Positions 55,188 to 63,601 of a DNA stretch of 64,000 nucleotides are shown here, piece after piece; the stretch's first letter is position 1; the number at the start of each line of letters is the position of its first letter. A model generated the notes under the pieces. That model was given only the letters and a program-made list of their open reading frames with translations. It had not been told where the DNA came from and ran no database searches. The stretch is from NCBI GenBank assembly GCA_963847675.1, contig CAWKAP010000006.1, positions 124,001 through 188,000 of the forward strand. Reading direction: 5' to 3'. The stretch comes from JADJWR01 sp963847675 (GTDB lineage: Bacteria > Pseudomonadota > Gammaproteobacteria > Burkholderiales > Burkholderiaceae_F). A program made the position numbers and the translations under genes.

Positions 55188-56227
55188 TGCTCGACGAACT
55201 GCGCGAGCAGGTGCGTGCCGCAACCGCCGCGCGCGCGCCGCTCGTCATCCGCGCCGGCGGGACCAAGGACTTCTACGGCAACGCCACAGAAGGCCAGCGC
55301 CTCGATCCGCGCGGCTACGCGGGCATCGTCGCGCACGAGCCGACCGAACTGGTGATCACCGCGCGCTGCGGCACGAAGCTCGCGGAACTGGAAGCGACGC
55401 TCGATGCCGCCGGCCAGATGCTGCCGTTCGAGCCGCCGCACTTCGGCGCCGAGGCCACGGTCGGCGGCTGCATCGCGGCCGGGCTCGCCGGTCCGCGACG
55501 GGCCAGCGCCGGCGGCGTACGCGACTACCTGCTCGGCGCGAGGCTGCTCGTCGGCAGCGGCGACGTGCTCGCCTTCGGCGGCACGGTGATGAAGAACGTC
55601 GCCGGCTACGACGTCGCGCGGCTCGCCGCGGGCAGCCTCGGCGTGCTCGGCGTGATCACCGAGGTGTCGCTGAAGGTGCTGCCGAAGCCGGTGGCGGTCG
55701 CGACGCTGCGCCTCGAGTTCGACGAAGCGGCGGCGCTGAAACGGATGAACGAATGGGCCGGGCAGCCGCTGCCGGTTTCGGCCACCACGTGGCACGACGG
55801 CGTCCTGCAGGTCCGGCTGTCCGGCGCGCGGGCCGCGGTCGCGGAAGCGCAGGCGAAGATCGGCGGCGAGGCCGTCGATGGTGCCGCGCTCTGGCACGGC
55901 CTCCGCGAACAGACCGACCCGTATTTCTCCGGCGATGCGCCGCTGTGGCGGCTGGCGCTGCCGTCGACGGCCCCGGCGCTCGACCTCGCCGGCGCGCAAC
56001 TGATCGAGTGGGGCGGCGCGCAGCGCTGGTTGCGCAGCGACGCGCCCGCCGCGGAGATCCGCGCGCGCGCCGCGGCCTGCGGCGGCCACGCGACGCGGTT
56101 CCGCGGCGGCGAGCGCAGCGACGTGTTCGCACCGCTCCCCGCGCCGGTCGACGCCATCCACCGGCGGCTCAGGGCCGAGTTCGATCCGGCCGGCATCTTC
56201 AATCGCGGCCGGATGTACGACTGGTAA
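55187..56227 (+). CDS. glcE: Glycolate oxidase subunit GlcE (FAD-binding)
   Basis: The 346-residue protein has one FAD-binding domain (LVIRAGGTKDFYGN, PPHFGAEATVGGCIAAGLAG, GTVMKNVAGYDVARL with GSLGVLGVITEVSLKVLP) and a short C-terminal part. It is the second flavin subunit of the glycolate oxidase. It overlaps glcD by one base and abuts glcF. Length matches the family. Confidence 0.93.
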   Translation: MLDELREQVRAATAARAPLVIRAGGTKDFYGNATEGQRLDPRGYAGIVAHEPTELVITARCGTKLAELEATLDAAGQMLPFEPPHFGAEATVGGCIAAGLAGPRRASAGGVRDYLLGARLLVGSGDVLAFGGTVMKNVAGYDVARLAAGSLGVLGVITEVSLKVLPKPVAVATLRLEFDEAAALKRMNEWAGQPLPVSATTWHDGVLQVRLSGARAAVAEAQAKIGGEAVDGAALWHGLREQTDPYFSGDAPLWRLALPSTAPALDLAGAQLIEWGGAQRWLRSDAPAAEIRARAAACGGHATRFRGGERSDVFAPLPAPVDAIHRRLRAEFDPAGIFNRGRMYDW

Positions 56228-57464
56228 ATGCAGACCACCCTCGCCGACTTCATCAAGCACACGCCCGAGGGCCAGGAGGCGGCCGAGATCCTCGGCAAGT
56301 GCGTGCACTGCGGCTTCTGCACCGCCACCTGCCCGACGTACCAGCTGCTCGGCGACGAACTCGACAGCCCGCGCGGCCGCATCTACCTGATCAAGCAGGT
56401 GCTCGAAGGCGTGCGGCCGACGGAGAAGACGCAGCTTCACCTCGACCGCTGCCTGACCTGCCGCAACTGCGAGACCACCTGCCCCTCCGGCGTGCAGTAC
56501 GGCCGGCTGGTCGACATCGGCCGCAAGGTGGTCGAGGAGCAGGTGCCGCGCCCGTTCGGCGCGCGCATGGTGCGCAGTGCGCTCAAGGCCGGCCTGACCA
56601 GCCCGCTGTTCGGCCCGGCGATGAAGCTCGGCCAGCTCGCGCGACCGCTGCTGCCCGGCTCGCTGAAATCCAAGGTGCCGGCGGCGCAGCAGGCGGGCAT
56701 CACGCCCGGGCGCCCGCACAAGCGCAAGATGCTGCTGCTCGCCGGCTGCGTGCAGCCGGCGATGCTGCCCAACATCAACGCCGCGACGCTGCGCGTGTTC
56801 GACGCGCTCGGCATCGAGCTCGTGATTCCTCCTGCGGCCGGCTGCTGCGGCGCGATCCGCTATCACCTGAACGACCACGCGGGCGGGCTGAACGACGCGC
56901 GCGCCAACATCGACGCGTGGTGGCCGCACGTCGACGCCGGTTGCGAGGCGATCGTGATGAACGCGAGCGGCTGCGGCGCGCAGGTCCGCGAGTACGGGCA
57001 CATGCTGCGCGACGACGTGGCCTATTCCGTGCGGGCGCAGCGGATCAGCGAACTGACCCGCGACATCGCCGAAGTCCTGCCCGCGATGGCCGACGCGATC
57101 AGGGAGAAGCTCAGGCCTCTCGGCAACGGGCGCGTGGTGTTCCACTCGCCCTGCACGCTGCAGCACGGACAGCAGGTGCGCGGCGAAGTCGAGGCGCTGC
57201 TCGACCGCGCTCGGCGCCGAGGTGCTGCCGGCGGGCGAGTCGCACTTCTGCTGCGGCTCGGCGGGAACGTACTCGGTGCTGCAGCCCGATCTCGCCTACC
57301 AGCTGCGCGACCGCCGCCTCGGCCACCTGCAGGCGCCGGCGCCGGACGTGATCCTGTCGGCCAACGTCGGCTGCATCACGCACCTGCAGAGCGGCACCGA
57401 GCGGCCGGTCCGGCACTGGATCGAGTGGCTCGACGAGCGTCTTTCCCCGGCGACAACGCAGTAG
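56228..57464 (+). CDS. glcF: Glycolate oxidase iron-sulfur subunit GlcF; one frameshift
   Basis: Two [4Fe-4S] motifs (CVHCGFCTATCPTY and CLTCRNCETTCPSG) are followed by two CCG domains (PPAAGCCGAIRYHL; SHFCCGSAGTYSVLQ). Near 57203 one extra G (ctc|G|acc) shifts the frame; the true end is TAG at 57462-57464. It passes electrons from the flavin subunits to the quinone pool at the membrane. It is followed after 9 bp by lrgA. Confidence 0.92.
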
Positions 57465-57473
57465 CGTCCTGAC

Positions 57474-57830
57474 GTGGCGATCCTGCACGCGCTCGCGCTG
57501 CTGCTCGCCTTCCAGCTGATCGGCGAGGCCGCCACTTTCGCGCTGGCCCTGCCGGTGCCGGGCCCGGTGCTCGGCATGACACTGCTCCTCGCCGCCGTGG
57601 CGCTGCGCCGCGACCTGCTGGCGCGGATGAAGCCGACGACGGGCACGCTGCTCACCCACCTGTCGCTGCTGTTCGTGCCGGCCGGCGTCGGCGTGATGGT
57701 GCACGGCGCGCGGCTCGCCGCCGAGGGCCTGGCGATCGTGGTGGCGATCGTCGTCAGCACCGTGCTCGCGCTCGCTGCCACCGCGCTCACCGTGCGCGCG
57801 CTGCTGCGCGACGACGATCCCCGGCAATGA
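57474..57830 (+). CDS. lrgA: LrgA/CidA family membrane protein
   Basis: The 118-residue protein has four hydrophobic segments and the family core LPVPGPVLGMTLLLAAVAL with HLSLLFVPAGVGVM. Classically it is described as holin-like, but LrgA-LrgB homologues transport pyruvate in Bacillus and glycolate/glycerate in plant plastids (PLGG1). It starts at GTG 57474, 9 bp after glcF, and overlaps lrgB by 4 bp (ATGA). The context suggests glycolate uptake. Confidence 0.88.
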   Translation: MAILHALALLLAFQLIGEAATFALALPVPGPVLGMTLLLAAVALRRDLLARMKPTTGTLLTHLSLLFVPAGVGVMVHGARLAAEGLAIVVAIVVSTVLALAATALTVRALLRDDDPRQ

Positions 57831-58555
57831 ACCCGGTCGCCGACGTCTGGGTCTATCTCGCCGCGTCGCCGCTGCTGTGGCTGACGCTGACGCTGGCGGC
57901 GTACATCGGCGCGTTCGCGCTGTACGAGAAGAGCCGCTTCAATCCGCTCGTCAATCCGGTGGCGATCTCCGTGATCCTCATCACCGGGCTGCTGCTGATG
58001 ACGGAGACGCCCTACGCGACGTACTTCGAGGGCGCGCAGTTCGTCCACTTCCTGCTCGGCCCGGCCACCGTCGCGCTCGCCGTGCCGCTGTTCGAGCAGA
58101 TCCCGAAGCTGCGCCGCGCCTGGTTCGCGCTGACGGTCGGCCTGCTGGTCGGCGTCGTCGTGGCGATGGTCTCGGCGCTGGTCATCGCCTGGCTGCTCGG
58201 CGCCTCGGCGCCGACGATCGCGTCGCTGGCGCCGAAGTCGGTCACCACCCCGGTGGCGATGGGCATCAGCGAGAAGATCGGCGGCATCCCGTCGTTGACT
58301 GCGGTGATCGTCGTGCTGACCGGCATCGTCGCCGCCGCGCTGGGACGCTTCGTCTTCGACGCCCTCGGCGTCAGGAGCCACGCGGTGCGCGGCTTCGCCA
58401 TCGGCCTGGCCGGCCACGGCCAGGGCGTCGCGCGCGCCTTCATCGTCAGCGACGAAGCCGGCGCTTTCGCCGGCCTGGCGATGGGACTCACCGCGCTCGC
58501 CACCGCGCTGATCGCACCGTGGCTGGCGCCGTGGGTCATCGCGCTGCTGCGCTGA
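57827..58555 (+). CDS. lrgB: LrgB family membrane protein
   Basis: The 242-residue inner-membrane protein has about eight hydrophobic segments and the hallmarks FNPLVNPVAISVI, LLGPATVALAVPLF, APKSVTTPVAMGISE and GLAGHGQGVARAF. It forms one transporter with LrgA. It is last of glcDEF-lrgAB, and all five genes lie within 0-9 bp of each other or overlap. I infer import of glycolate or a related 2-hydroxyacid. Confidence 0.9.
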   Translation: MNPVADVWVYLAASPLLWLTLTLAAYIGAFALYEKSRFNPLVNPVAISVILITGLLLMTETPYATYFEGAQFVHFLLGPATVALAVPLFEQIPKLRRAWFALTVGLLVGVVVAMVSALVIAWLLGASAPTIASLAPKSVTTPVAMGISEKIGGIPSLTAVIVVLTGIVAAALGRFVFDALGVRSHAVRGFAIGLAGHGQGVARAFIVSDEAGAFAGLAMGLTALATALIAPWLAPWVIALLR

Positions 58556-58680
58556 GCCTCGTGGGCACGCGCCACCGCCCGGCGAAGAAATGACGCCGGT
58601 TCGCGGCGACGCCTCATTGCAACGTTCCCGCCGATCGCCACGGACTTCGTCCATCCGGGGGTCTTGAATGACCGTCGGCA

Positions 58681-58710
58681 TTGATTTACGTTAGATCATT
58701 AAACTAAAAT
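58681..58710 (+). promoter_or_regulatory. Sigma70-type promoter of the fic gene
   Basis: TTGATT (58681-58686) and TAAAAT (58705-58710) are spaced by 18 bp, a good -35/-10 match, in the most AT-rich short stretch seen here. Transcription would begin near 58717, 27 bp before the ATG. The AT-richness differs from the neighbouring DNA and may also hold an operator. Confidence 0.6.
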
Positions 58711-58743
58711 AAGCGCCGGTCTTGTTTCAGGTTCCACGCGCCC

Positions 58744-59910
58744 ATGCACCGGCCCATCCCTGGCCGTTACGTCCCCGTCTCGACAGCCGGCGAGCACTTC
58801 AAGGCGTTCGTGCCCGCGCCTCTGCCGCCGCAGCCGCCGGTCGTGTGGTCGGCCGCATTGCGCCGGCGGTTCGACGCCGCGCTGGTGGCACTCGGAAGGC
58901 TCGACGCCGTCACGGCGCTGCTGCCGAACGCGGCGCTGCTGCTGTACAGCTTCGTGCGCAAGGAGGCGGTGCTGTCGTCGCAGATCGAGGGTACGCAGTC
59001 ATCGCTGGCCGACCTGCTGCTGTTCGAGATCGACGAGCAGCCCGGCGTGCCGGTGGACGATGCGCGCGAGGTCAGCCGCAACGTGGCCGCGCTGGAGCAC
59101 GGCCTGAAGAAGCTGCGTGGCGGGCTGCCCGTGTGCACACGGCTGCTGTGCGAAATGCACAAGGTGCTGCTCACCCATCGCCGCGGCCGCGGCAAAACCC
59201 CGGGCGAGCTGCGGCGCTCGCAGGTGTGGATCGGCGGTACACGGCCAGGCAACGCGGCATTCGTGCCACCACCTGCCGACGCCGTTCCGGAATGCCTCAG
59301 GCAGCTCGAGCGCTTTCTCAATGACGAACCCGAAACCACGTCGCCGCTCGTCAAGGCGGCGCTGGCCCATGTTCAGTTCGAAACGATTCATCCCTTTCTC
59401 GACGGCAACGGGCGTATCGGGCGGCTGCTGATCGTGCTCCAGCTCGTGGCGGACGGCGTCCTGCGCGAACCGATGCTCTACCCCAGCCTGTTCTTCAAGA
59501 CCCACCGTGCCCTGTATTACGAGTTGCTGAACGAAGTGCGCCTGCACGGCGACTGGGAGCGCTGGCTGGCGTTCTTCGCCGAAGCGATCGAGGCCAGCGC
59601 CGCCCAGGCCGTGGCGACGGCCACCGCGCTGCTCGGACTGGTCAACGCCGATCGCGACCGCATCGTCGGCCTGGGCCGGGCGGCGACATCGGCGCTTGCG
59701 GTGCATCAGGCCCTGCAGCGCCAGCCGATCGCGACGTCCGCCGCACTGGTCAAGGCCACCGGGCTCACGGCAGCCACGGTCAACAAGTCGCTGGCGCATC
59801 TGGCGGACATCGACGTGGTCGCGGAACTCACCAACCGGCAGCGCGGCCGGGTGTTCAGCTATCGCCGCTACGTCGACCTTCTGACTGCCGAACTCGACGC
59901 CGGCACGTGA
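58744..59910 (+). CDS. Fic-domain protein (class II, self-inhibited AMP-transferase type)
   Basis: The 388-residue protein has a Fic core with active site H216-PFLDGNGRIGR and the N-terminal inhibitory motif S78-SQI-E82-G83 that blocks ATP binding in class II Fic proteins. A C-terminal winged-helix domain (SAALVKATGLTAATVNKSL) could bind DNA. Such proteins transfer AMP to, or remove it from, a target Tyr, Ser or Thr. The target is unknown. It has its own promoter and converges with the TPP-enzyme gene. Confidence 0.88.
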   Translation: MHRPIPGRYVPVSTAGEHFKAFVPAPLPPQPPVVWSAALRRRFDAALVALGRLDAVTALLPNAALLLYSFVRKEAVLSSQIEGTQSSLADLLLFEIDEQPGVPVDDAREVSRNVAALEHGLKKLRGGLPVCTRLLCEMHKVLLTHRRGRGKTPGELRRSQVWIGGTRPGNAAFVPPPADAVPECLRQLERFLNDEPETTSPLVKAALAHVQFETIHPFLDGNGRIGRLLIVLQLVADGVLREPMLYPSLFFKTHRALYYELLNEVRLHGDWERWLAFFAEAIEASAAQAVATATALLGLVNADRDRIVGLGRAATSALAVHQALQRQPIATSAALVKATGLTAATVNKSLAHLADIDVVAELTNRQRGRVFSYRRYVDLLTAELDAGT

Positions 59911-59956
59911 ACCGGCGTGATTCGCTGCGGCACGCCGCTGCGACGCCTCACCTGCG

Positions 59957-61686
59957 CTACATCGACAGCGACCCCTCGCGAAAGTCGGCCCGGTCGAGCC
60001 ACACGTTGACCAGCACCGGGCGGCCGCTGCGCGCGATTTCGCGCGCCTGCTGCAGCACGGCGGGCACGTCGGCCGTCTTCTTCACCACCAGCCCGGCGGC
60101 GCCGAAGCCCTCGGCCACGCGGTGGTAGTCGGTGCGCGCGAGCACGGTGCCGACGTCGTCGTGCAGCAGCTTGACCTGCTCGCGCGCGATCTGCGACCAG
60201 CTGGCGTCGTTGCCGACCACGGCGATCACCGGCACGCCGTGGCGCACGAAGGTGTCGAACTCCGCGAGTCCGTAGCCGCAGGCGCCGTCGCCCCAGATCA
60301 GCCACACCTCGGATTCCGGCTGCACCAGCTTCGCGCCGAGCGCGAATCCTGCGCCGACGCCGAGCGTGCCGAAGGCGCCCGGGTCGAGCCACGCGAGCGG
60401 CCCGCGCGGCCGCACGATGTACGAGGCGGTGGCGACGAAGTCGCCGCCGTCGGCCACCATGATGGCGTCGTCGCCGGCGGCGGCGTCGAGCGCGCGGAAC
60501 AACGCCAGCGGGTTGACGTACTCGCCGCCAGCCGCCGCCTGCGCGTCGATTTCCTTCTCGCGTTCCTCGTCACGCGCACGCAACCGGGCCACCCACTCCG
60601 GCCGCTGCGCGCGCGTGCCGAGCTTCTCCGCCAGCTCGATCAGCGTGAGGCCCGCGTCGCCGATCGCCGCCACCGTCGGCCGCCGGTTCAGCCGCGCGTC
60701 CCGGCGGCTGCGGTTGGCGGCGACGAGCGCCGCCGAGCGCCGCACGTGCCGGCCGTAGTCGAGCCGGAAGTCGCACGGCACGCCGGCGAGCAGCACGCAG
60801 TCCGCGTCGCGCAGCGCGCTGCGACGCGCGTGGCGCATCTGCACCGGCGAATCGCGGCCGAGCAGCCCGCGCGCCATGCCGGACAGGTAGACCGGGATGC
60901 CGAGACGCCCGACCGCAGCGCCAATCTCCGCCGCCCGCTCCACCGCCAGCAGCGCCTGGCTGCCGATCACCAGCAGCGGCCGCTGCGCTCGCGCGAGCAG
61001 GTCGGCGGCCCTGCCGATGGCGCGGTGCGTCGCCTGCGGCGCGGCAGCCGCGGCGACCTCCGGTGCCGACATGTGGCCGCTGCCCGCGAACATCCGGTTC
61101 GCATGGCGGTTCAGGTACCCAGCGCAGCGCGCGGTCGGCGACCGACGCGCCCTTGCCGCCGGCCTCCGCGTACCACTGGCGGACCAGCGCTTCGTCGTAC
61201 AGCAGGTCGACCGGGCACTCGACGAACACCGGGCCGGGCACGCCGTCGGCGGCCAGCCGCAGCGCCTGTTCGACCGCGCCGTCGAGGTCGCGCACGCGCC
61301 GGACGCGGAACACGCCGCTTCACGTGCGGCTCGATCAGCGGCCGCTGGTCGATGTCCTGCAGCGCCCCGCGCCCCTGCAGCGCGGTCGGCGCGGCGCCGC
61401 CGAGCAGCAGCAGCGGGCTCTGCGCGAGTTGCGCGTTCTTCAGCGCGGTGACCGTGTTGGTGAGCCCCGGCCCGGCGGTGACCGCGGCGACGCCCGGCGT
61501 ACCGGTGAGCCGCGCCATCGCGTCGGCAGCGAACACCGCGGTGGCCTCGTCGCGCGTGTCGACGACGCGGATGCCGCGCGCCTTCGCCGCCGCCAGGATC
61601 GGCGAGATGTGCCCGCCGCACAGCGTGAACAGCAGCGGCACGCCGTGCGCGCGGAGCACGGCGGCAATGCGCTCGCCGCCGTTCAT
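59957..61686 (-). CDS. TPP-dependent enzyme, acetolactate synthase / 2-hydroxyacyl-CoA lyase-like; two frameshifts
   Basis: The start at 61686 gives MNGGERIAAVLRAHGVPLLF. TPP-enzyme parts follow: catalytic Glu in VVDTRDEATAVFAA, AVTAGPGLTNTVTAL, and the TPP-Mg motif GDGACGYGLAEFDTF...GND. One extra base near 61317 (aag|C|ggc) and one near 61118 (tgg|G|tac) spread it over three frames. It resembles ILVBL/HACL-like proteins more than true IlvB. The relic of an acyl-CoA ligase directly upstream suggests a former two-gene pathway that cleaves 2-hydroxyacyl-CoA. Confidence 0.8.
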
Positions 61687-61691
61687 GGCGC

Positions 61692-61835
61692 GGTCACCCC
61701 TTCCCCTTCCTCTGTCCCACGTGGGGAGAGGGGAAAGCAAGAACCGGGCGACTCTTCACCTCCTGGTGCTCGCGGCAAAGTGCCCTGACCACCCCTCTCC
61801 CCTCGCGGGAGAGGGGCCGGGGGAGAGGGGGTGAA
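61692..61835. repeat. Intergenic repeat with GC-rich palindromes
   Basis: The gap holds two related units: cacgtggggagaggggaaag with ccttccccttcctctgtccc, and cccctctcccctcgcgggag followed by aggggccgggggagaggggg. These are purine/pyrimidine-rich hairpins of a type scattered through many proteobacterial genomes and similar to the hairpins at 43130 and 51154. No gene is visible. Confidence 0.6.
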
Positions 61836-61851
61836 TCGGTCAGCGGGTTCG

Positions 61852-61979
61852 TCATCCCTTCTTCAGCCTCTCGATGTGCTCCGCTACCAGTACCTTGCAG
61901 TCGATCTTGCCCACGCGTGTCTTTGGCAGTTCGCGCAGGAACTCGATCTCGCGCGGGCGCGACCGCTCGATCGGCCAAC
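61852..61979 (-). pseudogene. Relic: C-terminal end of an AMP-forming acyl-CoA ligase
   Basis: The minus strand reads SRPREIEFLRELPKTRVGKI and then DCKVLVAEHIERLKKG before the stop at 61852. ELPKTRVGKID is the A10 motif with the catalytic Lys of acyl-CoA synthetases. Only about 40 codons remain; the rest is replaced by an insertion element whose end is at 61980. It lies upstream of the TPP enzyme on the same strand. Confidence 0.8.
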
Positions 61980-62722
61980 TGTTCTGGTTGAGTAACTCCC
62001 CGACAGTCGGGTCTTCAGGCGCGGTGCAGTTTAGGCGGTAGCGGTGTCGGCGGCGTCGTCCTGCTCGGTGATGGCGATCTCCGGTGCGGCGGTTTCGAAG
62101 TCCAGGCTTGGCAACTCGTCGATGCCGAGCGCCGCCCGCAGGGCCGCCGCTGGCGTGTGGCCGTTCAGTCGATAGCCTTGGTGGCTGCGCTCGGTGTTGT
62201 AGTAGGTCATGAACGCGTCCAGGTCGCGCTGGATCTCGGCGATCGACAGGTAGAAGGTCTCGCGGCCCTTCACCCGGAAGCACTCGTCGAGCAGCGTGCG
62301 GTTCATCCGCTCGACGAAGCCGTTGGTGCGCGGGCTGCGCACCTTGGTGTCGCGGTGCGCGATGTCCTCCGTAGCCAGCAGCAGCTCGTACGGATGGGTG
62401 TCAGGACGACCGCAGAACTCGCGCCCGTTGTCGGTGAGGATCGCCTGCACCGGCATCCCGAGCGCGTCATAGAACGGCAGCACCCGCTCGTAGAGCAGGT
62501 CGCAGGCGGTGATCGGCATCTTCGAGCTGTAGCGCTTGGCGAAGGCCAGCGAGCAGAAGGTGTCGACCACTACCTGCACGTAGACCTTGCCCACGCCCTT
62601 GAGGCTGCCCCAGCAGAAGGTGTCCTGGTTGAGCAGTTCGCCGGGAGCGGAGAACTCGACGTGCCGGCAGCGGAAGTCCGGGCTGTGCCGCTCCAGCAGG
62701 CGGATCTGCTCGTCGGTGAGGA
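61980..62722 (-). mobile_element. Truncated IS481-family insertion element
   Basis: The element begins TGTTCTGGTTGAGTAACTCC at 61980, consistent with an IS481-type TGT end, and holds a 5'-truncated transposase. No matching inverted repeat is found at the other side; instead the transposase homology stops near 62722, where a histidine-kinase end begins. The element has therefore lost its right end, probably with neighbouring DNA. Confidence 0.7.
62031..62722 (-). pseudogene. IS481-family transposase, N-terminus missing
   Basis: The remaining ~230 residues carry the DDE catalytic core: GELLNQDTFCWG (D), AILTDNGREFCG (D) and RSPRTNGFVERMNRTLLDE (E), then YYNTERSHQGYRLNG. The N-terminal helix-turn-helix (about 100 residues) is absent: homology begins at LTDEQIRLLERHSPDF. 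An in-frame start farther up (62831) lies in kinase DNA and is accidental. It is unlikely to be active. Confidence 0.82.
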
Positions 62723-62870
62723 CGCGCTCGGCGGCAGCCTGGAGATCGAAAGCCGGCCCGCCGGCGGCACGACCATCCGGGCGCGGCTGCCGCTTCATGC
62801 CGCCGCGCCGTCCGTTCCGTCCGCGACGCACTCCCCACCGACATCCGCAAGCGCGCAGGCCACCGAATGA
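62723..62870 (+). pseudogene. Relic: C-terminal end of a sensor histidine kinase (NarL-partner type)
   Basis: The plus strand reads ALGGSLEIESRPAGGTTIRA, then RLPLHA and a short tail ending TGA 62868-62870. This is the last strand and G-box of HATPase domains in NarX/UhpB-type kinases. It overlaps the response-regulator start (ATGA), proof of a former kinase-regulator operon. The rest of the kinase was lost next to the insertion element. Confidence 0.8.
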
Positions 62871-63517
62871 ACCCTCCGGAAAGGATCGCCCTGATCATTG
62901 CCGACGACCACGCGATGGTCCGCGCCGGGCTGCGCCGGCTGCTCGAAGGCGAGGCCGGCGTGACGGTGGTGGCCGAAGCCCAAGATGGCGCCACCACGCT
63001 CGAATGCCTGCAGCAGCACCGCTGCGACGTGCTGATGCTCGACCTCACGATGCCGCCGCCGAGCGGCCCTGAACTGATCGCCCGCATCCGCGCCGAGTGG
63101 CCCGCGCTGCCGATCCTGGTGGTGAGCATGCACAGCAATGCGCGCCTGGCGCGGGCCGCGCTCGCCGCCGGCGCCAACTGCTACGTGACCAAGGACAGCG
63201 AGCCCGAGTCGCTGGTGCTGGCGCTGCGCCACGTGGCGCGCGGCGAGCAGCACGTCGAGCCGCGACTGGCGCACGCGATGCTGACCACGCCGCTACCGGC
63301 GCCGCCCGTGCACGAGCGGCTCACGCCGCGCGAGCGGCAGGTGCTGCTGCGGCTGGCCGCCGGGGAAAGCAACGTCGAGATCGCACGCGGCCTGCAACTG
63401 AGCGAGAAGACCGTCAGCGCGCACCGGAACAACCTGATGGAGAAGCTCGGCGTGAAAAGCCTCGCCGAACTGGTGCGCTACAGCGACCGGCACCTGCGAC
63501 CCGGCAACGGAGACTGA
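62867..63517 (+). CDS. NarL/FixJ-family response regulator, orphaned
   Basis: The 216-residue protein has a receiver domain (acidic DD in IIADDHAMVRAG, phospho-acceptor Asp in VLMLDLTMPPPSG, Lys in NCYVTKDSEP) and a LuxR-type HTH (LTPRERQVLLRLAAGESNVE; LQLSEKTVSAHRNNLM). It is a DNA-binding regulator. Its kinase partner is destroyed just upstream, so it may be silent, or phosphorylated by another kinase or small phosphodonor. Promoter supply may come from the insertion element. Confidence 0.9.
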   Translation: MNPPERIALIIADDHAMVRAGLRRLLEGEAGVTVVAEAQDGATTLECLQQHRCDVLMLDLTMPPPSGPELIARIRAEWPALPILVVSMHSNARLARAALAAGANCYVTKDSEPESLVLALRHVARGEQHVEPRLAHAMLTTPLPAPPVHERLTPRERQVLLRLAAGESNVEIARGLQLSEKTVSAHRNNLMEKLGVKSLAELVRYSDRHLRPGNGD

Positions 63518-63601
63518 CGCCGGCGCGGTTGCAGCGACTGCAGCGACGGGCGCGCGCCAAGCGGGCGCGTGGCGTCGAGCAACGCGAACTACGCACCCAC
63601 G

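Noticed and set aside
57474..58555. Holin-antiholin (cell lysis) reading of lrgAB
   Set aside because: It is the traditional label, but there are no lysis genes near by, while five-gene coupling with glcDEF favours transport. Not excluded by sequence alone.
62723..62831. Full-length transposase starting at 62831
   Set aside because: The first ~36 codons of that frame lie opposite the kinase remnant and do not resemble IS481 N-termini.
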